From Hypomyces perniciosus (taxonomy: Eukaryota; Ascomycota; Sordariomycetes; Hypocreales; Hypocreaceae), in contig SPDT01000006.1 of the NCBI GenBank assembly GCA_008477525.1, positions 2,755,501-2,819,500 on the forward strand: a stretch of DNA of 64,000 bases, read 5' to 3'. Shown in pieces: positions 55,554 through 64,000 of the stretch. The notes under the pieces were generated by a model. It was not told the origin of the DNA and made no database searches. It saw only the letters and a program-made list of their open reading frames with translations. Numbering within the stretch: position 1 is the first letter of the stretch; the number at the start of each line of letters is the position of its first letter. A program made the translations under genes and the position numbers.

Positions 55554-57017
55554 ATGGCGAGCATCGACCGATACCGCCCACCGCGGGAAGGATACCAACC
55601 TCCCAGTCTTCCAAACGCTTCGCGCCATGAAAGGCCATCCAGATCGCCTCCCCGTCGTCGCGAGGTCCCGCCAGCGGCCCCTACTCCTCCACAGCATAGT
55701 GCGCGTACATCTCCTCCTCGGCCCCAGGCCGTCTCTAGCCAGCAATCACCATCGCAGTCAGGGGCGCAGTCGCCATTAGCCATACCGAATCAGTGGTTCT
55801 TTACAACAAACGAGGTCCACAGCACTCCTACCGTTATCGATGGAGTTGCGCCAGCAGAAGAGCGGCTTCGCAGAGCCAAGGGTGTCAATTTCATCTATCA
55901 GGCCGGTGTCATGCTAGACCTGCCGCAGATTACGTTGTGGGTGGCGGGGGTGTTCTTTCACAGATTTTTTATGCGCTTCAGCATGGTACAGGAGAAAAAC
56001 GGCATACATCATTATGTGAGTCTCATCCGCTTTTTCGGGTTTGCCTGGCATTCCAGAGGGCGAAAAGTTCGACCCTCAGTGATGGCCTAGGAATGCATTC
56101 CAAGGAACACCACGCTACGTGCAAACAAGGCAAAAGCTAACCGTCATTTCCACATCTAGAATATTGCAGCCACGGCACTCTTTTTAGCAAACAAGGTCGA
56201 GGAGAATTGCCGGAAAACCAAGGAAATCATCATCGCGGTTGCCAGGGTTGCACAGAAAAACGCGAAACTCATCATTGACGAGCAGAGCAAGGAATACTGG
56301 CGATGGCGGGACAGCATCCTGACGTACGAAGAAGTCATGCTGGAGCAATTAACTTTCGACTTGATGATCGACAATCCCTATCGCCACCTGTTCGAGCTTC
56401 TGGGACAGTTGGATATTGTCCACAACAAGCATTTGAGGCAGGCAGCTTGGGCTTTCTGTAACGATGCTTGCCTAACGGCCCTGCCGCTGCTGATCGAGGC
56501 GAGGGACGTCGCCATCAGCTCCATCTTCTTCGCCAGCGCCCATACAAACCAGCAAATTGACGACATCAACGGTGAGCCGTGGTGGAAATTCTTGAAGGGG
56601 AACGAAGATTGTTGTACAAAGGCTATCGAGGTGATGCGTCAGTTTTACACGGAGAACCCGCTTAGAAAGCAGAATCCGTCGCTGCCATCACCTGCCTTCC
56701 ATCTCGAGCACACAAGACGACGAGGCGACAATCTATTGAATCCGAATGACACGCAATCCTCGAACGCAGGAACCCCTATGGAAGCCGACCGAGGTAGCCG
56801 CAGTCCAGCAGTCAGAGTAAATGGCAGCACAGAGAAACACATGGATGGCAAGGACAGAGAGCAGGGAGGATCATTCCTCAATCCGCCAGAGGCTGATTAC
56901 GCCCCTAGATCTCCTTCCAAGAGGAAGGATGTAGAAACAGATGCTTCAGGCGAGAGCGAAAGGGCCGAGAAGCGAGCGAGGCTGTCAGAAGACGAAGGGG
57001 AGCTAGTGGAAGATTAG
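55554..57017 (+). CDS. Cyclin T/K-like protein (Pch1-type P-TEFb cyclin)
   Basis: Two exons, 55554-56015 and 56160-57017, give 439 residues; the join reads NGIHHYNIAATALFLANKVE. The N-terminal 75 residues are Pro/Arg/Ser-rich. A cyclin box spans roughly 80-190: NQWFFTTNEVHSTPTVIDGV, LRRAKGVNFIYQAGVMLDLP, LANKVEENCRKTKEIIIAVA, and TYEEVMLEQLTFDLMIDNPY. A second cyclin fold (DACLTALPLLIEARDVAISS) follows. The tail is disordered with RSPSKRKD and EKRARLSED basic patches. Family knowledge: transcription-elongation cyclins partner Cdk9 or Ctk1 to phosphorylate RNA polymerase II CTD. Pch1 (Cdk9 partner) fits best; Ctk2 or cyclin L are alternatives. The 144-nt intron falls inside the cyclin box. Confidence 0.85.
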
Positions 57018-57614
57018 GTTGAGATTTCTCACTACAGAGCAGGTTATTTACGACGGAATCCGGCGTTGGGTGTTTCAAGAACTCTAGCTTGTCGCTACGA
57101 GTATGGCTCCACTGAGGGTGTGTGTTTTTCAGCCTCTAGGTAATTCTCCAAGATGAGGGCGGCGTTGGGTTTGTTCAGATGACAGAAAGCATCTGCCTCT
57201 CCGGTTGGATAGAGGTCGCCGCATAGGCATTAGGGGTGAGACAATATCTTGTAAGGGGAAGAATCCTCAAAGATTTGTGCTAGCAAGGTCAGCCGAAGTT
57301 TGATATCCAATACAGGCATATAGGACTTGGTAATTCTGGGGTCGAGCAAGGATGACGATGCCATAAAGCACTAGAGTTGCACAACTCAGATGCTACCCAC
57401 TTGCCACCACTAATGACGTTATTCGTTACAGTACTTCGTACATCACCCAAATGTCTGTCTTCACCCGGTTGCTGAACGCTAAATAATCAAATCAAATTCG
57501 ATGCTTTAAGCCTACCTAGCCCTGCATACAAGTAGAAGTAAGAAAAGTGAAGGTCACACACACCAAGTCATAATGGAAACAAAAATGTATCATGAAAAAG
57601 AACAAAAAAAGAAA
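57018..57614. other. Intergenic region between cyclin and tRNA
   Basis: No gene recognised. Includes ACAGTACTTCGTACATC at about 57429 and, next to the tRNA, the A-run that is the T-run terminator on the minus strand. Confidence 0.5.
57604..57610 (-). terminator. Pol III terminator (T7 on minus strand) of the tRNA
   Basis: Seven A on the plus strand, thus seven T just 4 bases past the tRNA discriminator base on the minus strand. This is the expected RNA polymerase III stop. Confidence 0.8.
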
Positions 57615-57766
57615 CGACACCTGCAGGATTCGAACCTGCGCGTGCGAACACAATGCCTAAGTTATCAGTCGGATACTAGTGGAGATGTTAGTGAATTTGC
57701 TAGATGAATTTGGATTTGCAGGTCAACGTACGCAGGGCATCGCCTTAACCACTCGGCCAAAGTGTC
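57615..57766 (-). tRNA. Intron-containing tRNA-Ser-like gene, probably Ser(GCT) with one extra base in the anticodon loop
   Basis: The acceptor stem GACACTT/AGGTGTC with discriminator G is Ser-like. The D-arm is GCCGAGTGGTTAAGGC (A box) and the T-arm is GCAGGTTCGAATCCTGC (B box). A long variable arm with a GTG-TTCG-CAC stem makes it type II. Anticodon stem is ATGCC (57740-57736) with GGCAT (57657-57653). Read at the canonical places, the 5' half continues CTGCGTA at 57735-57729, and the 3' half starts with A at 57658. Ser(GCT) normally has CTGCTAA here, so the copy reads CTGC-G-TA-A: an extra G at 57731. A literal seven-base reading gives anticodon GCG, which fits neither Ser nor a type II tRNA. 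The intron is about 70-71 nt. The B box, stems and terminator are intact. Confidence 0.85.
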
Positions 57767-58344
57767 TATTGGGTGCTATTCTAGCTTATTGTAGTTACTC
57801 ATAAGCTAACAGCAGCATACGGCCATGATAGCAATGATGGCACTCTTAACCTGGAAAACAGGCAAAGGAAAATGGGATACACATCCAAAGACTGCCGCAT
57901 ATCAAACTTAAAAAATAACTAGAAAGTATGAGCTTCATATTTAGACTATACTATTAAGTTGATTTCACTGTTTTAGTCATTGCTTCTATACATTGATTTC
58001 GCGATACGTAACCGATCGCTTGAGGTGTTGATCGTAGGGACATGTGCTCTGCAGTCCCTCTTTTTCTGTCTCCCACTAGCCATAGTACTACCAGTTTTGT
58101 GAAAATTTACTCTGTACTCTGATAGAAAGCCCAAAGTACCAATACCTTCTCAACCCTGACAGGTAACCCAGAAGCCATAAACCATCTGCAAGGTGCTTGC
58201 CTCAGGTTTCCATCAAAGACTCATCTGAACCTGAGGCTCGAGACAAACCTGCGGTGAGTCGACCCGTTGACCAGTGCACCACCAAAGCTTTGATTGGCCC
58301 CACCAATTCTGCCACAAAGCCCGCCCACCGCCTTTGCAGGTGGG
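57767..58344. other. Region between tRNA and U2 snRNA gene
   Basis: No protein gene recognised. The last ~100 bases before the TATA box are G/C-richer (CCACCAAAGC, AAGCCCGCCCACCGCC) and probably form the U2 promoter. Confidence 0.5.
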
Positions 58345-58350
58345 TATAAA
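58345..58350 (+). promoter_or_regulatory. TATA box of the U2 snRNA gene
   Basis: TATAAA lies about 50 bases upstream of the estimated U2 5' end, inside a G/C-rich promoter. The spacing is a little long for a classical TATA box, so the true transcript start could be slightly upstream of 58401. Confidence 0.6.
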
Positions 58351-58400
58351 TGTCCGCAAAGCTCGCCATGATTTTAGAATCTTTTCTTTCTTTCTTCCTT

Positions 58401-58588
58401 AGCTCTCTTTGCCTTTTGGCTTAGATCAAGTGTAGTATCTGTTCTTTTCAGTTTAATCTCTGAAAGGTCTCTAAGGAGACCAATCGTGATTATTCTTATT
58501 TTTGGTCTTGGGGTGGTTTCCTCTGTGCTTGCACATGATCCCACCCATAGTGTCCCTGGTATTACACTGCCTCCAGGCGACGCGAACC
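58401..58588 (+). ncRNA. U2 spliceosomal snRNA
   Basis: The 5' part, CTCTCTTTGCCTTTTGGCTT followed by AGATCAAGTGTAGTATCTGT, is the near-invariant U2 start. It includes the branch-site recognition sequence GTAGTA at 58432-58437, which pairs with intron branch sites such as CTAAC. Stem-loops are visible: TTTCAG (58446-58451) with CTGAAA (58460-58465); GGTCTC (58466-58471) with GAGACC (58476-58481). The Sm-site ATTTTTGG is at 58498-58505, GGGTGG (58511-58516) pairs CCACCC (58541-58546), and the terminal CCTGG (58555-58559) pairs CCAGG (58573-58577). Ends are estimated within a few bases. It is transcribed by RNA polymerase II in known fungi. Length (~188) matches non-yeast U2. No long open frame on the sense strand, and a minus-strand open frame over it is a shadow. 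Confidence 0.95.
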
Positions 58589-59246
58589 CTTTTTCATTGC
58601 TTGTGCTGGCTTGTCTGGCAAGGTGAAGAAGAAGTTTTCTGTGATTTCGTAGTGCTGTAGATGAAGTTAGGCGCGTCTTGACATGTCTCTTTCGTCGAAG
58701 CTTTAATCTGATCCTGGTGATGAGCACGGAGTGCTGCTGCCTTGCAGTTGAATTTCTGACATTCTGCGAAGTATGTGCATTTACTTCAATGCACAACAGA
58801 GTGAGCAAGGCTCAGGCCAGTCCTTACAGATAATGGTACGTCGATAGTGACCATCTTGATTTTAGGTAGGATCAGAGAACTTCTTGATAATTCTTGGTGT
58901 TTTGGTGTCGCGAACAAACAAGCCATGCTATCCCGGGTTAAATCTTTTTCGAACATTAGAGAAATTGCTACTTGGCAGTACTCCGTACTCAAAGAAATTA
59001 ATGATTTGTAGAAGCCTTGGCCAACAATGTAAGATTTCGTTGTCTGCAGGTTTCCCAGGACCCCTCCTGAAATAGCTTAGCGCGCTGGGAGCTATCTTGC
59101 TTGCTCCAGGAAAAGATCATTAGACCTGTACCCAACATTTGCTTCCTGACAACCACCACCGACGACAACTCCCCAGAATACAAGCAAAAGACGAGATTTC
59201 GGATTCAGCTTCCATTTCCCATACCAGATAAAGACCTCCCAGCACA
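58589..59246. other. Region between U2 snRNA and LSM8
   Basis: No gene seen. The TACTCCGTACT word is at about 58979-58989. The last part is the LSM8 promoter and 5' UTR. Confidence 0.5.
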
Positions 59247-59693
59247 ATGGCAACACTCGGGGGCTACCTAAACAGTGAGCACAGTCACCCCTCCTCCTCA
59301 TTCCAACCCCGCAGAAAGCACAAATATTCTAACCACCATTTGCCTGCTACAGAGAAGGTCTTGATCGTGACGGCCGATTCGCGAGTCCTCGTCGGGACTC
59401 TAGCAGCCTGCGATCAGATGACAAACCTGGTGCGCACAAACCGCTCGCCTGTTTCTTTGGACGAGAGCTGACCGCCCCCCTTTTGTTTTGGTCTCCAGGT
59501 ATTGAAAGGAGCCTTGGAACGAATCATTCGAACACCTGACGACCCCGAGCCTTCCGCTGAGGTCCCTCTGGGCTTGTATCTCGTGCGAGGGGATAATGTT
59601 TGCTCTATTGGCTTGGTTGACGAAACGCTCGACGACAGTATAAATTGGTCAGAAGTAAAAGGATCGGTGATTGGGGGCGTCAAACATATCTAG
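59247..59693 (+). CDS. LSM8: LSM8, U6 snRNA-associated Sm-like protein
   Basis: Three exons, 59247-59274, 59353-59429 and 59499-59693, encode 99 residues. The spliced protein begins MATLGGYLNKKVLIVTADSR. The Sm1 motif is VLIVTADSRVLVGTLAACDQ with TNLVLKG. The Sm2 motif is GLYLVRGDNVCSIGLVDE, where RGDN is the usual RNA-contact segment. These match Lsm8, the subunit that distinguishes the nuclear Lsm2-8 ring from Lsm1-7. Family knowledge: Lsm2-8 binds the U-rich 3' end of U6 snRNA in splicing. Exon 1 is only nine codons plus one base. The gene ends 222 bases from that of the convergent nucleoside hydrolase, and lies less than 700 bases from the U2 snRNA gene. Confidence 0.95.
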
Positions 59694-59915
59694 ATTGCAC
59701 TGCAGCAGTTCTGTACAATGTGGGTTTGGTTAAATTGAGGGTTATGTCCTTTCCTAGGCATTTGGTATGGTCATGGCGCTTGGGGTATCAGGAGTTTAAA
59801 CAAAAAAAACTGTGCAATTGGCTTTACACGAGTACGAACACATATTGGATTACATTGATCTTGTGGGAATGAGTCTGCTGACATTGCTTGTTTGCTCCAA
59901 GTGTCAGTCTACCCC

Positions 59916-61393
59916 CTACCCAAATACTCGCTGCATCCATACGTCCTTAAAGATTTCCTCGCCAGGCGATTCAATCAAACGCCTAATTCTATTGCCCTTG
60001 CGCACGCTGAGCCAGCCCATGGTGTCGCCAGGGACCTCATCCAGCGTGATGACATGGGGGTCGGCATTAAGGTCCTCAGTTAGCTCCACCGCAGCCTCAC
60101 CAGCCTTTGACCTGATACGCTTGTCGGCAACGTGCATTCCTCGAGTCCATTGTCCCGCAGTTTCGACTCGAAGATCCTCGAGGTTCTCGGGAACTTTCCA
60201 TCGCGGGTCATCATGTGTCAACATGTACCAAACCGTCAGGGGATCGTGCAATGACAATCCTGGCTCCTCGCCGTCTCCCAGCATCGACTCGATCTTGCTA
60301 AAGGCCCCGTTGATGAAGTGTTCAGTCCATCGGCCTAGAGGACTGCCAGACTCAACAATGGGCTTGATCTTCTCCACGAAGTAGTTCTTGGTGATCAGAT
60401 GGGGGGTCGTGATATCCAGGGGGCAGAGTGTCAACTTGAGCTGACGAGACAACTTCTCGGGATATGAAGGAAGATGCGAGAGGTGCTCAGGTAGGGGGGG
60501 CAAAGTCGACCGCGGCGTTGGTGAAGTGAGGGCATAGACAAGAGCAGCTGCAAGTGGATCGGCATAGGTGTTGAATTCGGCAACCGGGGTGACGTTGCCC
60601 TCAACCTCCACGGCTCCGCCCATGACAACCAGCTCCTTGACTCTCAAGAACGTCTCCGGGTCTTCGAGAGCCGCCAGTGCCACATTCGTGAGAGGCCCAA
60701 CGGCAAGGATGCTGACGGTATCTGCTGGGTTCTCCTTGAGGATACGCAGCATCTCCTTGTGGGCCGGCGTTTTGGAGGGCGTAAAATACGGGGAGGCCGA
60801 CGCGGGGTCAACAGAACCATCATCACTGAATAGTTCATTCCATGTATCGGCTGGGCTCAAGTCCGGGTGGGTATCATGAACATTGTGCAGTCCATCAGCT
60901 CCATCTTTTGAGCTCGAAAGATCATTGTCAGTTATCACCACCAGATGGCGAAATTTGTACAGGAAAACTTACGGAAATAATCCGCCGCCAAGACCTTGTC
61001 GCCCAAGGAGTGCTCTGGCCCGGCAGCGACGATGGTTCTGTGGGTTTTCAGTGTCTCATAACCTTCGGCCCTGCCTGTGGACTTCCTCCATTCGAATTCC
61101 TTCTCCAGGACGTGGTACAGTGCAACCACGTTACGCAAACAGCTAACAGAATATGGGTCAGCGAATTCGTAATGCAAGAGTAATTATAGCACCGTACGTT
61201 TGAAGAGGAACATTGCCGTATGTGACGGATATCATAGCCAGCTCAAGCTCTTCAGGAGAGGCACTGAGGGCCAGCAGCAGGGCCATGACGTCGTCGACGC
61301 CTTCGACACTGATCAGTATAACTACACATGTGAATGCAGGCAGTATTTGGTAGTACCTGGGTCTGTATCAATAATAATCTTGTTCTTGGCCAT
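59916..61393 (-). CDS. Inosine/uridine-preferring nucleoside hydrolase
   Basis: Four minus-strand exons, 61393-61357, 61300-61198, 61142-60973 and 60904-59916, encode 432 residues. The spliced start is MAKNKIIIDTDPGVDDVMAL, the calcium-binding D-x-D-x3-DD signature of the family, split by intron 1. Further hallmarks are ISVTYGNVPL, ILAVGPLTNVALAALEDPET, LVVMGGAVEVEGNVTPVAEF then NTYADPLAA, and ADYFHGADGLHN across intron 3. Family knowledge: these enzymes split purine or pyrimidine ribonucleosides into base and ribose in salvage or catabolism. The protein is longer than the bacterial form (~310-320) by a C-terminal extension with DPHVITLDEVPGDTMGW. Substrate preference (uridine, inosine or others) cannot be read from the sequence. 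The route is complementary to the pseudouridine fusion gene upstream in the window, though not linked to it. Confidence 0.92.
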
Positions 61394-63493
61394 GTTGAGC
61401 CCTGGTAGACGTCTGTTAGAATGTGTCTATGAGTTTCTATGAGGCTTTGGTCACATACTTTGTTCGATCTAACGGATTCAGAGTATTTTTAGGAGTATCT
61501 GGTTTGTGACTCTGGAGCCTTGAAGTGAAAAATCTAGAATCAACACTATCGATTCTCACCAGCAGAATCTCAATCGGGCATGCCAATGCTCTTCAAATGC
61601 GAGGGGTTGCCCCTCAGTAGACCTAAGCGGGGCGGTCTTTTTGGTGATTCACGCGCCGCTATGCTTCTGCTCAACGGCCGTGGCCGGCCGAACGCGGCGG
61701 CGAATCCCCGGATTGGCGAGATCGGCTTACGATCACCCAAGTAAAGCGCTTCTAAGTGCGTTTGCGAGTTGTGATGTGTTGTGGTTGGCTTGAATCCCAT
61801 CGTGGGTGGTTACATATTTAATAGGACATTGCTAACTGATAGCAGTACCTTCTTGTGGTTGCAAATCACCGTGTTTGAGTGGCACTTTCTTTTAAGCCTC
61901 CAGCCATCAGCTGGTAGAAGATAATTGAGCAGAGCCATCCTCAACTCTCCTTTCAATACACAGGATCCTCATAAGTAAAATTGCATCGTACCACTCAAAT
62001 AAAAACTTGTGTATGATATCATTTCACGTTCACCGACGTAGCAGCGGATGTCATACAGGAAATCAAATCAAACCTTGCAAGCGTGGCATTCCCAAAAAAA
62101 ATACAGGGTAGGCAGGCAAGCATCAATATGATATCTACTAGCTACGAAGTACTCCGTATATTTCCATCACAGTAATAAATCACATGATAAAGAAGTATGA
62201 ACTTGCAAATGTAGATTTCGGGAATAGAGTTGCACAACATGCGTTTGTGTCAGTCATAGAAGAGTTGAAGAAGTTTTAGGTGAAGGCGTGCTGCAGATGG
62301 CACCTACTAATATCCTTCGGATGATGCAGCCAACCTTGCTTGCTATGCTATGGAAGGAGTTCGAAGTACGGTGTACGAAGCACGCGTAGCTTACCGCTGG
62401 TAATAAGTAATGCCAAGATAAGAAGAAGGTTCTTTGTTTGTGCTTCTACTCCGTATAGAGTAGCATATTACAGGAATGCTGGGCAAAATTTTGAACCAAA
62501 GTTGATGTTTGCCAGCTGCCAGCTCCTGAAGGCTGAAGCCAATTTCTTTTTTGGCTTCCTCACCACATGCATGGGAGCCACGACACAACGCCACATCACA
62601 ACATGAAGCGGGAGAAGAAATCATAAACCTCGCCTTTCTTCGGGAATCTCTAGATATGTGGAAGCGAGACAAGAGGTAAAATTGGTTCTTCAGGTGACGA
62701 CGAGGACCTAAGCTTTATCCATGCGCACACCTTGAGTCTGAAGGCCAGGTACCTGCCAACTATCATAGCCCTCCGCAAAAGCCTATCAGGGGCGCGGCCC
62801 ACCCACCGCATATAAGAAGCCAGCGGACCAACGAGCTTTCGATTCTTTCCCCTACCCCTGTCCGCCTTCATCTTTCCGCCCGTACCACCCTAGACACACC
62901 CTAGGCCACCCTAGGCCACCCTGGACCTCTCCTGGACCTCCCCTGTAACCCAGCTCCTCGCTTCCCCATTGGCGACGTTGCAAAAACGACATTGTACCCC
63001 CCGAACCCTCGTTGAAGCCACCTGGTGCTTTCTTCCCGAGCCCCTTCCAGGCAAAACGTGTCTCGCAACACTCTTCTTCCTTGTCATCATCAAACCTCAA
63101 ACCTTCTCGCATCCTTCATCCCCCATTCATCATCACCTACTACTCATCATTCTTGCTGCTTGCCAGCCGGCGCGCCCTTGCGCAAAGCTCAGGCCCCATC
63201 ACCGCTGCAGACAGCCTGGCCGCACAGTTTCCCCCAATGCAACCGCATCAGCCGTGAACTCCGACTTCTACTCGCACGCTTTGCCGACCTTCGATCGAAC
63301 ATCTAGATCTTACGTTGTTCTCTCTCCCGTTTCTGGGAGACCTACCTGTTCACCACTCCTGTCTCGAGAGAACAGGCTCACCATCGTCTGTCTGCCTTGA
63401 TCATCCAGACCATACCTGAATTGTCACTACCCCATTGACGACATTCACCTCACCCCACAAAACTCACTCAACATCATCATCATCACCGTCATC
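61394..63493. other. 2.1 kb intergenic region with imperfect repeats and CT-rich 5' UTR
   Basis: No gene recognised. TACTCCGTATA-type words lie at about 62150-62160 and 62447-62457. A small direct repeat of CCACCCTAGG is at about 62898-62926. From about 63060 to 63480 the sequence is C/A/T-rich and low in G, typical of the 5' UTR and promoter of the gene starting at 63494. Confidence 0.5.
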
Positions 63494-64000
63494 ATGGCTG
63501 ATGCAAACTACATCTACACCATCGGTGGCTATGCCACCTTGATTGGCATTGGCTATGTCATTTACCATGTGTCAACTCAACGGGACAAGAAGCGAGTTGG
63601 CACGACCATCACCAAACCTACCAAGGCACCGAATCAAGAACCGCGAAAAGAAGATAGAAAAAAGAAGCAGCGGTTGGAGAACTTTGTTACGGATCAAGAA
63701 TCCTCCAACAAAGCATCCAAGGCTGAGTCCCAAAACAAGGAGAAGGACAAGCCTGCCGAGGCCAACCAATGGCTGGATAATGCGGCAGACAACGAGAAAC
63801 AGGAGGCCATCAACAATCGAGAGTTCGCTAAGCAGCTTGCCAGAGCCCAAGAAGGCACCAAGCTTGCCGCGAACAAGAAAGAGGCGACAAAGCAACGCGA
63901 GAAGTCCGTGAAGCAATCCCGTGCCAACAAGATTAAGAATGCTGCCGCGGACAAGTCCGCCGTTGAGGCCACTGAGGTCGCTGAGCCCACTGAGGCCACT
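63494..64000 (+). CDS. Membrane-anchored protein with charged coiled tail (partial, runs past the window)
   Basis: The frame is open from ATG at 63494 to the window end, 169 residues without a stop. The start MADANYIYTIGGYATLIGIG followed by YVIYHVSTQRDKKR shows one membrane segment (residues ~6-26) and a basic stop-transfer flank. The tail is dominated by Lys, Glu, Gln and Ala (EKDKPAEANQWLDNAADNEK) and is probably disordered or coiled. No family is recognised. A single N-terminal anchor with a charged soluble tail would fit an ER, mitochondrial or peroxisomal membrane protein, but none is supported. Introns may follow downstream. Upstream is a long CT-rich leader. Confidence 0.75.
   Translation, partial: MADANYIYTIGGYATLIGIGYVIYHVSTQRDKKRVGTTITKPTKAPNQEPRKEDRKKKQRLENFVTDQESSNKASKAESQNKEKDKPAEANQWLDNAADNEKQEAINNREFAKQLARAQEGTKLAANKKEATKQREKSVKQSRANKIKNAAADKSAVEATEVAEPTEAT

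Noticed and set aside
58374..58808. 144-codon open frame on the minus strand
   Set aside because: It covers the U2 snRNA gene in antisense and has no protein features.

Overview
This window is nuclear DNA from a filamentous ascomycete (Pezizomycotina). Most genes carry one to three short introns (50-100 nt) with GTRNGT donors, CTAAC-like branch sites and YAG acceptors. Third codon positions are C-rich. Several genes are typical of moulds, including a fused pseudouridine catabolism gene, a DOMON-cytochrome b561 protein and an F-box protein. Gene style suggests Sordariomycetes, probably Hypocreales, but that is inference. I see no transposon, CRISPR array or bacterial-style operon.

Layout, left to right. 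The first 51 bases are the tail of a GPI-anchored-type protein. After a 2.9 kb gap come calnexin (2966-4838), mitochondrial methylmalonate-semialdehyde dehydrogenase (5630-7404), an F-box protein (8065-9873) and a phenol-hydroxylase-type FAD monooxygenase (10160-12424, minus). A 2.7 kb gap rich in microsatellites follows. From 15.1 to 34.7 kb the window is gene-dense: pseudouridine glycosidase/kinase fusion, UTP18, GINS subunit SLD5, an FMN-dependent 2-hydroxyacid oxidase, a FAR-17a/AIG1-like membrane protein, a WD40-cyclophilin (PPWD1 type), DAHP synthase (ARO3 type), a three-finger C2H2 protein, NAR1, a SUZ-domain protein and a small spliced gene of 85 codons.

The region 34.7-50.6 kb is sparser. 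It holds the SCH9-type kinase with a C2 domain (39464-42147, with a candidate coding exon 1.3 kb upstream), ATP synthase subunit h (ATP14) and a secreted DOMON-b561 protein, separated by 2-3 kb gaps. From 50.6 kb to the end come a second AGC kinase (S6K/Psk1-like), PRP4, a P-TEFb-type cyclin, an intron-containing serine-type tRNA with an odd anticodon loop, a U2 snRNA gene, LSM8, a nucleoside hydrolase and a membrane-anchored protein that runs off the window.

Most proteins are housekeeping. Functional themes recur: pre-mRNA splicing (PRP4, U2 snRNA, LSM8, the cyclophilin), ribosome and nucleotide metabolism (UTP18, pseudouridine fusion, nucleoside hydrolase) and TORC1-linked AGC kinases. The least explained signal is a family of short palindromic words (TACTCCGTA, TACTTCGTA and their complements) scattered through almost every gap, often as perfect inverted repeats. 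The least routine single locus is the tRNA, which reads as tRNA-Ser(GCT) with one extra base in its anticodon loop.
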